Origin: Shewanella algae
GTDB taxonomy: Bacteria; Pseudomonadota; Gammaproteobacteria; Enterobacterales; Shewanellaceae
Reading direction: 5' to 3'
Assembly: GCF_009183365.2 (NCBI RefSeq)
Contig: NZ_CP068230.1
Span: 3,439,001 to 3,503,000, forward strand
Length of the DNA stretch: 64,000 bases
The position numbers and the translations under genes are program-made. The number at the start of each line of letters is the position of its first letter. The stretch's first letter is position 1. Positions 17,881-25,100 of this stretch are shown piece by piece. Below the pieces are notes generated by a model. It searched no databases. It worked only from the letters and a program-made list of their open reading frames with translations, and was not told where the DNA came from.

Positions 17881-19251
17881 CTATAGATACAGCAAGGTTG
17901 CCAATCCAAGGAAGGTAAAGAAGCCGACAACATCCGTGACCGTGGTCAGGATCACCGAGCCGGAAAGCGCAGCATCCTGATTGAATTTCTGCAATATCAT
18001 GGGTACTGCCACCCCGGCCAAGGCCGCAACCAGCATATTGACCAAAATTGCCACGGCTATCGTCATACCAATCAGGTTATCGTCAAACCAGAGCCCGGCC
18101 ACCAAACCTATGAGTATGGCCCAGAGAATGCCGTTGAGTGCCCCTATCCCGAGTTCGTTCTTCATCAAGGAAAACAGGTTGCCTATGGAAATCTGTCCCA
18201 TCGCCATGCCGCGGATCATCAGGGTCAATGATTGCGATCCGGCAATACCACCCATAGAAGCCACTATCGGCATCAATACCGCCAGCGCCACTACTTTTGC
18301 CAATACATCCTCGAACAAACCTATGGTGGCAGAGGCCAAAAATGCCGTCAGCAGATTGATCCCCAGCCAAATGGCGCGGCGACGCGCGCCCTTGACGATA
18401 GGCGCAAACAGGTCATCGGATTCATCCATACCGGCCGAAGCCATCAAACGCGCTTCATAGTGTTCTCGCACCAAGGCGGTTGCCGTTCGCAGCGTCAAGC
18501 GGCCGATTAAGGTGCCTTCTTCATCGACCACCGGCAGCTCAATGTCTGAGCTATGCTCTATCGCTTCGGCCGCCTCTATCAAGGATGAATCGGCCGACAA
18601 TACCCGGCTGTCCGGTTCAATAAGCGAAATAAGCTGGGTTTGTGGATCCTGGCGAAAAATCTCATAGCGACTGACTGTCCCCTGGTAATGATTATCCTCA
18701 TCCACCAGATAGAGATTTTCGCAGCAATCCAAGTCAATGCGGCGGAAAAAACGCTGCGCCTGTTCCACCCGGCTTTTGTTACTGAGCACCAAGGCCTGAT
18801 GTTCTGTGTAACGGCCTATTTCATTTTCCGAGTATTGATCATAAAGCTCGTAGCGCTTGCGTTGCCGCTCACCCATTTGCGCCAAAGCGCGGTCGATAAA
18901 GCTGTCGGGCAGATAATCGCTCCACTCGATCATCTCTTCAGCTGACAGCTGCGCCAGCAACAGATCCACCTCTTCCACAGACATCTGCCTAAGAAGGCTC
19001 ATCCTGGGTTCGGCGCGCATCAAGCTGAGCACAGCCGAGCGCTCAGCAAAGGCTATCTGATTCCAGCGCTCATAGCGTTCATCCAGCGGCAAGGACTCCA
19101 GCAATAAGGCTATAGTGCCAGGTTCGGCCTCTTCAAGGATCTCACCAAAGACCTCGGCCTGAGCTTCGCCCTCCAATAGCGTTAACTGCTGTACCACCTG
19201 CCCCACTTCTGCTTGAGGTTGAAGCTCCGGCTCGGCTGCTGTTTGTGTCAC
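17881..19251 (-). CDS. mgtE: MgtE family magnesium transporter
   Basis: A 456-aa Mg2+ channel/transporter of the inner membrane. An N-terminal superhelical MgtE_N domain (~20-130) is followed by a CBS pair (~140-260, Mg2+ sensing) and five membrane helices (~285-456) with the pore signature PIVASMGGIAGSQSLTLMIRG. The start codon is GTG at 19251, preceded by GGGAGGAG. Length and domain order are those of the family. It converges with the DUF4382 gene. No magnesium riboswitch was recognised upstream. Confidence 0.94.
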   Translation of the reverse strand: MTQTAAEPELQPQAEVGQVVQQLTLLEGEAQAEVFGEILEEAEPGTIALLLESLPLDERYERWNQIAFAERSAVLSLMRAEPRMSLLRQMSVEEVDLLLAQLSAEEMIEWSDYLPDSFIDRALAQMGERQRKRYELYDQYSENEIGRYTEHQALVLSNKSRVEQAQRFFRRIDLDCCENLYLVDEDNHYQGTVSRYEIFRQDPQTQLISLIEPDSRVLSADSSLIEAAEAIEHSSDIELPVVDEEGTLIGRLTLRTATALVREHYEARLMASAGMDESDDLFAPIVKGARRRAIWLGINLLTAFLASATIGLFEDVLAKVVALAVLMPIVASMGGIAGSQSLTLMIRGMAMGQISIGNLFSLMKNELGIGALNGILWAILIGLVAGLWFDDNLIGMTIAVAILVNMLVAALAGVAVPMILQKFNQDAALSGSVILTTVTDVVGFFTFLGLATLLYL

Positions 19252-19371
19252 TCAACTCTCCTCCCTTTCTTCTTGTTGGTATGCGCTTGGGTCAACATTT
19301 AAATTGCACACAAATAAATTGCTGACAATAAAACTTGTGATATATAGTAAAGCCTCAACCAAGGAGCCACT

Positions 19372-19863
19372 ATGTCTAACTCAATATACGCTATCCCACT
19401 GGAGAATATCCAAGGACAACAAACGGATCTCAGCGAATTTCAAGGCCGGGTCATGTTACTGGTCAATACCGCCAGTGCCTGTGGCTTTACTCCTCAGTAT
19501 GCCGGATTGGAAAGCCTGTATCAGGAATTCAAAGACCAAGGCCTGGTTGTACTCGGCTTTCCATGTAACCAGTTTGGTGCTCAGGAAAAGGGCAATGAGC
19601 AGGAGATCCAGTCCTTCTGCGAATTGAATTTTGGTGTCAGCTTCCCACTATTTGCCAAGCTGGAAGTCAATGGCCCCAATGCTCATCCCTTGTTTAAACT
19701 GCTCAAGCAGCAGGCCCCTGGCGTGTTGGGTTCAAAAGGGATTAAATGGAATTTCACCAAGTTTCTGGTCGATCGCCATGGCAAAGTCATCAAGCGCTAT
19801 GCTCCCACAACCAAACCCGAGGCTCTGCGTGAACAGATTCACCAACTGTTACAGGATAAATAA
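19372..19863 (+). CDS. Glutathione peroxidase (BtuE-like)
   Basis: A 163-aa thiol peroxidase that reduces peroxides with thioredoxin or glutathione. The Cys-type catalytic residues are visible: peroxidatic Cys in NTASACGFTPQY (~38), Gln and the second Cys in FPCNQFGAQEKG, and Trp/Asn in IKWNFTKFL. No selenocysteine is involved. The ribosome-binding site AAGGAG is 7 bases before the ATG. The region downstream of this gene holds the RNA array rather than another protein gene. Confidence 0.94.
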   Translation: MSNSIYAIPLENIQGQQTDLSEFQGRVMLLVNTASACGFTPQYAGLESLYQEFKDQGLVVLGFPCNQFGAQEKGNEQEIQSFCELNFGVSFPLFAKLEVNGPNAHPLFKLLKQQAPGVLGSKGIKWNFTKFLVDRHGKVIKRYAPTTKPEALREQIHQLLQDK

Positions 19864-19975
19864 TCAATTGAAAAATAAACCAATTAAAAAAACATGACTA
19901 TTTTTTGCCATTCTGGGGGAACCAAAACATCACTAAAGACTCCAACATAGTGAGCAGTGAATTTACTTTTTCATG

Positions 19976-20061
19976 TTCATCATTCTCCCTAAGGGGCTTC
20001 TAGCGCGGCCCCATTGATCTTCGATAGATCATAAGGCAGTCCTTAATGGCTGCCTTTTTTT
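19976..20061 (+). ncRNA. Candidate small RNA, array unit 1
   Basis: First of six units with a common plan. Seed motif TTCATCATTCTCCCT at 19976-19990; hairpin 1 GGGGC/GCCCC with a TTCTAGCGCG loop; hairpin 2 TGATCT/AGATCA; terminator hairpin GGCAGTCC/GGCTGCC followed by seven Ts (20055-20061). The T tract is on the plus strand only. The 5' end is set at the conserved motif because the transcription start is unknown. Confidence 0.6.
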
Positions 20062-20148
20062 ATGCCTGCCGGCTCCCCAAGAAAAATCTCTTTATGGCTG
20101 AACTTTTTCTCTCCGAATGGCTCTGAATAAGTGAAGCGATTTTAACGG

Positions 20149-20248
20149 TTTCATCATCATCTCCCTTTGGACTGAGATACTGGAGCTAGCGCACAAGATC
20201 TTTGTCCCCTGCATTTTTTAGGCAGTCCTTTGGACTGCCATTTTTATT
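20149..20248 (+). ncRNA. Candidate small RNA, array unit 2
   Basis: Seed motif TTTCATCATCATCTCCCTTT at 20149-20168, then a CTAGCGC element inside a less well-paired region, then a terminator hairpin GGCAGTCC/GGACTGCC at 20221-20239 followed by ATTTTTATT. Upstream it shares the block CTCTGAATAA-TGAA with units 3-5. It is diverged from its neighbours outside these elements. Confidence 0.6.
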
Positions 20249-20374
20249 CTCTATTTTCATGCTGTTTGGAGACTTGCCTTTAATCATGCTTGGCATGTCG
20301 CAGATAAAAAACTTATCCACCAGGGAAACTTTTTCGTCAAAGCCGACTCTGAATAACTGAACCTTTTTCAAGTG

Positions 20375-20505
20375 TTTCATCATCACCTCCCTTGGATGGG
20401 AGCCCAACGCTAGCGCAGCGGGTTTTCATTCTTTGCATGACTTAGTTTTGTACAACCTAGTTTTGTACGAATTTGTATGGCAGCCCCTTGGGTTGCCATT
20501 TTTTT
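20375..20505 (+). ncRNA. Candidate small RNA, array unit 3
   Basis: Seed motif TTTCATCATCACCTCCCTT at 20375-20393, CTAGCGC element, a TTTTGTAC direct repeat in the linker, and terminator hairpin GGCAGCCC/GGGTTGCC (20479-20497) followed by ATTTTTTT. It is longer than units 1 and 6 because of the linker. Confidence 0.6.
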
Positions 20506-20609
20506 ATCCCCGGTCTTTCATTGCATACCAAGGCCTGCAAAAAAAATTTCTCTTCCAGGGAAACTTTTTCGTCAAAGCCGACTCTGAATAACTGAACCTT
20601 TTTCAAGTG

Positions 20610-20740
20610 TTTCATCATCACCTCCCTTGGATGGGAGCCCAACGCTAGCGCAGCGGGTTTTCATTCTTTGCATGACTTAGTTTTGTACGACCCAGTTTTG
20701 TACGAATTTGTATGGCAGCCCCTTGGGTTGCCATTTTTTT
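20610..20740 (+). ncRNA. Candidate small RNA, array unit 4
   Basis: Near-identical to unit 3: seed motif 20610-20628, CTAGCGC element, TTTTGTACGA repeats, terminator hairpin GGCAGCCC/GGGTTGCC and a seven-T tract ending at 20740. Confidence 0.6.
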
Positions 20741-20842
20741 ATCCCCGGTCTTTCATTGCATACCAAGGCCTGCAAAAAATTTCTCTTCCAGGGAAACTTT
20801 TTCGTCAAAGCCGACTCTGAATAACTGAACCTTTTTCAAGTG

Positions 20843-20973
20843 TTTCATCATCACCTCCCTTGGATGGGGGCCCGACGCTAGCGCAGCGGGTTTTCATTCT
20901 TTGCATGACTTAGTTTTGTACGACCCAGTTTTGTACGAATTTGTATGGCAGCCCCTTGGGTTGCTATTTTTTT
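20843..20973 (+). ncRNA. Candidate small RNA, array unit 5
   Basis: Third near-identical copy: seed motif 20843-20861, CTAGCGC element and terminator. CCCG/CGGG can pair around the CTAGCGC element here where units 3 and 4 have CCCA/CGGG. One base change at the terminator foot (GCC to GCT) leaves a G-U pair, so the hairpin is kept. Confidence 0.6.
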
Positions 20974-21186
20974 ATCCTACAGCTCGACTCATTCGGATAG
21001 ATAAATAGTTAATGCCAATATTGCCATTCAAGAAAATGAAAAGACTGAGTCAAAATCACTGTAAGAGCATAATGTGACAGACTTTTTGGGGTTCTACTGA
21101 TAGGCGTGAAGCAAATAAAACTGAATTATTTTGCTTGGTGCGGGAACTCGCGGAAAAATCGGCAGTCAGAATTAGTGAACCGAGTG

Positions 21187-21279
21187 TTTCATCATTATCC
21201 TCCCTTCAAGATGGTTTCTAGCGCACCATCCAGAGTTTAGATTGAACTCTGACAGCGACCCAAATGGGTCGCTTTTTTT
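21187..21279 (+). ncRNA. Candidate small RNA, array unit 6
   Basis: Seed motif TTTCATCATTATCCTCCCTT at 21187-21206; hairpin 1 GATGGT/ACCATC with loop TTCTAGCGC; hairpin 2 CAGAGTT/AACTCTG; terminator GCGACCC/GGGTCGC with seven Ts. It has the same three-hairpin plan as unit 1 with different stem sequences. It lies tail-to-tail with ubiT. Confidence 0.62.
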
Positions 21280-21300
21280 ATGCCAGGATTTTACTGTTTG

Positions 21301-21819
21301 TCAGGCCCATTGAGGTGCGGTTTGTGAACTTTGCAGGAGCGTGGTCAGCATATTGGCCAGCTTATCCAACATCAGCTTCAACCCCTTTGGCATACTTTGA
21401 ACATCTATGCCGAGCAGCAAGTTTTTAACCTCGAGGCCCAATTCGGTATCGCCTTCAATACTGAGTCGGCGCTGGAAAAACAGGGTGTCAGGATCCTCTT
21501 TGGCAGCGGCGACCAGCAAGAGTTCGGCGCTATTGGCACTGAAGGTGACTTCCGGGGCCGTAAAAGGCCGCACCTTGAAACCTTGTTCGAAACTGACTTC
21601 AAATGCCAACTCCATGTCCTCGACCCGAACGCCCACCCATTGCCCTTCAAGAAAGTCCAATTCACCATCCTTAACCTGTTCGCTGAGCAATACCGCCAAT
21701 AGCTGCTGCAGTACGTTCGCCTTGATGGCGAAGGGAACCAAGGTCAGCGGTTTTCCAACCAACTTGGGAGCCAGAGTGAGAATATCGCGCGCCGCCTTGG
21801 CGGCTAAAGCCGTGCGCAT
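21301..21819 (-). CDS. ubiT: UbiT, SCP2-domain accessory factor of anaerobic ubiquinone synthesis
   Basis: A 172-aa SCP2-type lipid-binding protein (YhbT/UbiT). It needs no oxygen and is thought to bind ubiquinone intermediates for the UbiU-UbiV hydroxylase. The sequence has an amphipathic N-terminal segment and an SCP2 fold (~55-150: LDFLEGQWVGVRVEDMELAF, then APEVTFSANSAELLLVA). The identification is strengthened by ubiU and ubiV starting divergently 140 bp away, the usual context. The shared promoter region carries an FNR-like site. Confidence 0.92.
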   Translation of the reverse strand: MRTALAAKAARDILTLAPKLVGKPLTLVPFAIKANVLQQLLAVLLSEQVKDGELDFLEGQWVGVRVEDMELAFEVSFEQGFKVRPFTAPEVTFSANSAELLLVAAAKEDPDTLFFQRRLSIEGDTELGLEVKNLLLGIDVQSMPKGLKLMLDKLANMLTTLLQSSQTAPQWA

Positions 21820-21884
21820 CTTGAGTTACTCCTGATTAAAATGCCAAAACTCCGGCAGTCTAACCAAGTTTTATGATCATAAAC

Positions 21885-21898
21885 CTGTTTTATATCAA
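21885..21898. promoter_or_regulatory. Candidate FNR/EtrA site between ubiT and ubiUV
   Basis: CTGTTTTATATCAA matches TTGAT-N4-ATCAA at 8 of 10 defined positions. It lies 62 bp upstream of the ubiU start, between divergent genes whose E. coli counterparts are known to be induced anaerobically by FNR. Found by eye; not scored. Confidence 0.45.
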
Positions 21899-21959
21899 TT
21901 CTGTGAGATCCAAAGGTCGATAAACTGCGGCTTTGTTTGTAATTAGGGAGAAAGTTAAC

Positions 21960-22961
21960 ATGGAACTCCTGTGTCCGGCCGGGAACTTGGCATCACTCAA
22001 GGCTGCTCTCAACGCCGGCGCCGATGCCCTCTATCTGGGGCTGAAAGACGACACCAATGCCCGCTCATTTGCCGGACTGAACTTCACACCGACCAAACTG
22101 CAACAGGCAGCCAAAGAGGTAAAGTCTCAAGGACGCAAGCTGTATCTGACTATTAATACCTTTCCGCAACCGGGTGAAGAGAAACGTTGGTACCAGGCCG
22201 TCGATCTGGCCGCCAACACGGATATAGATGGACTGATCATGGCCGATCTGTCGCTACTGGATTATGCCCATAGCCACTACCCTCACCTGCCGCTGCATCT
22301 TTCGGTACAGGCCAGTGCCACCAATCTCGGCGCCTTGGCACTTTATAAGCGTGAATTCAACATTGAGCGCGCCGTACTCCCCAGAGTGCTATCCATCAAG
22401 CAGGTCAAAGATCTTGCCAAGGCCAGTCCGGTTGATCTAGAAGTGTTTGCCTTCGGCAGCCTGTGTATCATGGCCGAAGGGCGCTGTCAGTTGTCTTCCT
22501 ATGTGACCGGGGAATCGCCCAATTCAGGTGGCTCCTGCTCACCGGCAAAACATGTGCGCTGGCAGGAAAATCAGGGCTGTCGCCAGACCCGCCTCAACGA
22601 AGTCTTGATTGACAGCTCGGGGTTGAACGAGCAGATGGGCTACCCGGTTGTGTGCAAGGGACGTTATCTGACCGAAGAAGACAGCCAGCCGGGCTTTTTG
22701 CTGGAGTCCCCCACCAGCCTCAATACCCTGGACTTGCTGCCGGAACTGGCCCAGGCCGGCATAGTGTCACTTAAAATTGAAGGTCGCCAACGCAGCCCCG
22801 CCTATGTGGAACAGGTTACCCGGGTTTGGCGCCAGGCGCTGGACACCTATCAGAATGCGCCGGAGCGGTTCCAATCCAAACCCGAATGGCATGCCGCGCT
22901 GGCCAAAGTATCCGAGGGACAAACCACCACGCTGGGTGCCTACGAGCGCAGCTGGCAATAG
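21960..22961 (+). CDS. ubiU: UbiU, U32-family subunit of the O2-independent ubiquinone hydroxylase
   Basis: A 333-aa protein that forms a heterodimer with UbiV and hydroxylates ubiquinone precursors without oxygen, using prephenate as the hydroxyl donor in E. coli. The N-terminus MELLCPAGNLASLKAALNAG is the U32 signature. Cysteines that fit the 4Fe-4S ligands are in SLCIMAEGRCQL, GGSCSPAKH and VVCKGRYL. AGGGAG precedes the ATG at 21960, which I chose over the in-frame ATG at 21933. ubiV starts 10 bases after its stop codon. Confidence 0.95.
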   Translation: MELLCPAGNLASLKAALNAGADALYLGLKDDTNARSFAGLNFTPTKLQQAAKEVKSQGRKLYLTINTFPQPGEEKRWYQAVDLAANTDIDGLIMADLSLLDYAHSHYPHLPLHLSVQASATNLGALALYKREFNIERAVLPRVLSIKQVKDLAKASPVDLEVFAFGSLCIMAEGRCQLSSYVTGESPNSGGSCSPAKHVRWQENQGCRQTRLNEVLIDSSGLNEQMGYPVVCKGRYLTEEDSQPGFLLESPTSLNTLDLLPELAQAGIVSLKIEGRQRSPAYVEQVTRVWRQALDTYQNAPERFQSKPEWHAALAKVSEGQTTTLGAYERSWQ

Positions 22962-22971
22962 GAAGTTTTCT

Positions 22972-23832
22972 ATGAATATTTCTCTTGGCCCGCTGCTCTA
23001 TTGCTGGCCCAAAGCACAAGTGCAGGCCTTCTACCGTGAAGTTGCAGACAGCACTATTCCACTGGTTTATCTGGGTGAAGCCGTTTGCAGCCGCCGCAGG
23101 CAGATGAAGTTTGCCGATTATCTGGCCCTAGCCCTTGAGCTCAAAGCCGCCGGCAAACAGGTTGTATTGTCGACTCTTGCCTTGATAGAGGCACAATCCG
23201 AGCTTAAAGAGCTTAAAAAGCAACTCGATAATGGCGAGTTCATAGTTGAGGCCAATGATATGGCCGCCGTTGGTATGGCGCGGGAGCAGGGACTGCCTTT
23301 TGTCTGTGGTGCCAGTATCAATAACTACAACAGAGCCAGCCTGGAAAAGCTGCATCAATGGGGCATGCAGCGCTTTGTGATGCCCATTGAGCTGTCAAAA
23401 ATGTGGCTGCAAAAAGTCACCGCCCCGACGCCAAACTTTGAAATTGAAGTACTGGGTCATGGTTATTTGCCATTGGCGCACTCGGCCCGTTGCTTCACCG
23501 CCCGTCATCAAGGGTTGGCAAAGGATGACTGTCAGACGGTATGCATCAAGCATCCAAAAGGCCTGGTCGCCCAGACCCAGGAGCAACAACCACTATTGCG
23601 ACTCAACGGCATACAGACTCAGTCGGCAGCCCGCTGCGATCTCAGACGGGAAATACCAGAAATGAAACGTATGGGTGTTGACTGGTTCAGGGTTTCACCG
23701 GATGGCCATGACTCCATCGCTTTGGCGGAGTCTTTACTGCAAAATGCAGGGAGTGAAGTCGATGCTGAAACAGGCAAAGAAGCCTGTAATGGATACTGGC
23801 ACGGCGCACCTGGCATGGTCTATAGACGTTAG
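22972..23832 (+). CDS. ubiV: UbiV, partner subunit of the O2-independent ubiquinone hydroxylase
   Basis: A 286-aa U32-family protein. Candidate 4Fe-4S cysteines are in GEAVCSRRRQMKF and in the cluster SARCFTARHQGLAKDDCQTVCIKH. The frame extends upstream into ubiU, but the real start is the ATG at 22972 (MNISLGPLLYCWPKAQV), 10 bases after the ubiU stop, with GGAAG in front. It is co-transcribed with ubiU and converges with the DUF998 gene. Confidence 0.95.
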   Translation: MNISLGPLLYCWPKAQVQAFYREVADSTIPLVYLGEAVCSRRRQMKFADYLALALELKAAGKQVVLSTLALIEAQSELKELKKQLDNGEFIVEANDMAAVGMAREQGLPFVCGASINNYNRASLEKLHQWGMQRFVMPIELSKMWLQKVTAPTPNFEIEVLGHGYLPLAHSARCFTARHQGLAKDDCQTVCIKHPKGLVAQTQEQQPLLRLNGIQTQSAARCDLRREIPEMKRMGVDWFRVSPDGHDSIALAESLLQNAGSEVDAETGKEACNGYWHGAPGMVYRR

Positions 23833-23876
23833 CGTCAAGGTCTTAAGCAAACCCGTGCTGTGGGCTTTTCCGGCCT

Positions 23877-24584
23877 TTAATAAGGACTTTCAACAGGCTC
23901 CTGTTCATCGGGGGCCTTTTTTGTGCACAGCAACAAACACAAGACCCAGAGCATAAAGCTGCCGAGCCCCAGCCATTCGAGGACTGCCGGCCACCAAAAG
24001 TCAGGCCGAGGTAATTGCAGCACCAACTCATGGTAAAAGGGGTTATCCCCCTCGGTAATACCAAGTTCAAGATGCGGTAGAAACAGAAACGCGCCCAGAC
24101 TGACGCCGCTGATAAGCGCCGGGATCAGAGTCCACAGAGTGGCGGCACCAAAGGGGCGCTGCAGCAGATAAACCAGGTAGCAGCCGACACTGATACAGCC
24201 AAAGATAAAAAACCACTTCAGCATCAGGATATGAAGGTGATAGACATTGACGGGAAACAGGCCAACACCGGCCAGGGCCATACAAGTCAGGGTCAGGCTG
24301 AGATACAGGAGATGGCCGCTCAATAAGCGAGACAACTGCAGGGTGAATAACCAACAGAGCACCAGGCTCAAACTGCCGAAGAACAAACCACCATTGAGCA
24401 GTACCGCCAACTTAGAATGGCCATAACTGCCCAGCTCACTCAGGCTGTGATTGAGCAGGCTGAACTCCCGCCCATCGCCGCTCTGATAGCCCCAGATAAC
24501 CAAACCCAGGCCAAGCAGCAGTCCAAAGAGTCCCAGCAAACCAAAGCTCAACGCCATTCTTGCCAGTCTCTGTCTTCTTAACAT
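23877..24584 (-). CDS. DUF998 family integral membrane protein
   Basis: A 235-aa inner-membrane protein with about six hydrophobic helices. The motif LNHSLSELGSYGHSKLAVLLNGGLFFG matches the DUF998 family signature (H-SLSELG-x-G followed by N-G). The function of the family is unknown. The C-terminal tail TKKAPDEQEPVE is cytoplasmic and acidic. It is monocistronic and converges with ubiV; no paired terminator was recognised between them. Confidence 0.8.
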   Translation of the reverse strand: MLRRQRLARMALSFGLLGLFGLLLGLGLVIWGYQSGDGREFSLLNHSLSELGSYGHSKLAVLLNGGLFFGSLSLVLCWLFTLQLSRLLSGHLLYLSLTLTCMALAGVGLFPVNVYHLHILMLKWFFIFGCISVGCYLVYLLQRPFGAATLWTLIPALISGVSLGAFLFLPHLELGITEGDNPFYHELVLQLPRPDFWWPAVLEWLGLGSFMLWVLCLLLCTKKAPDEQEPVESPY

Positions 24585-25100
24585 GCCAGTGTATGCCCCG
24601 GATTCATTTTCTGCTGTCTAACTTACATGCTCCAGATTTTTTTTAAAGCCCGGGCAAGGTCTTTTTGCGTTACCGATCGCTTATTTACCCGAGTTTAAAC
24701 AACAAAATTCGCTTCCGGTCGAATTATTGCACTTTGATGCCTCGGCCATTCTTTGCTGTTCTGGCATACCCTCCCGCAGGAGATGACAGTAACCTTGGTT
24801 AGCAAGATCATGCCGGGTCTGGAAACTGCAGTTCCGCCCAAGAGCAAAAATACAGCGCTAGCAGATTTCACTGTGTCCAGCCGTTGGATTGCTTGTTTGC
24901 AGAGTTTTATCCCGACTAAAACACTGGCCATCGAAGTTTTCAATTAGTATACATATCAATAACCTGCAAACGCTTTACCTCTAAAAAAGTTGCAAAAAGC
25001 GCTCACTCAAATAACCACAAAAATGTTATGCTTATCACACTTAAAACGATAATAAGGCCTGAATCAATATCGGGCCACTAACTCTGAGCCGGAATTAAAG
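24585..25100. other. Intergenic region without a recognised gene
   Basis: About 515 bp between the divergent DUF998 and chemoreceptor genes. Short open frames exist on both strands (24695-24943 and 24753-24947), but they overlap each other, have no good ribosome-binding site and no recognisable protein character. The promoters of both neighbours must lie here. An AT-rich run at 24945-25050 precedes the chemoreceptor; I could not place hexamers with confidence. Confidence 0.5.

Larger units (their letters stand above)
20321..20977 (+). repeat. Three tandem direct repeats (~234-bp period) carrying units 3-5
   Basis: Copies start at the shared CAGGGAAACT at 20321, 20556 and 20789 (periods 235 and 233). 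They are nearly identical; the visible differences are the length of an A run near 20540 and 20775, TACAACCTAG against TACGACCCAG, and GGGAGCCCAAC against GGGGGCCCGAC in the last copy. Each contains one whole RNA unit, so recent tandem duplication amplified the array. Confidence 0.9.

Noticed and set aside
20186..20407. 73-codon minus frame opposite array unit 3 as a protein gene
   Set aside because: Its C-terminal part is not shared by units 4 and 5, and units 1, 2 and 6 have early stops; the shared part coincides with the RNA seed complement. Kept only as an alternative in the findings.
19976..21279. CRISPR array
   Set aside because: The repeats are long and hairpin-terminated with no regular short repeat-spacer pattern, and no cas genes are present.
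24695..24947. Opposed small frames in the DUF998/chemoreceptor gap
   Set aside because: They overlap each other, lack ribosome-binding sites and match nothing I recognise.
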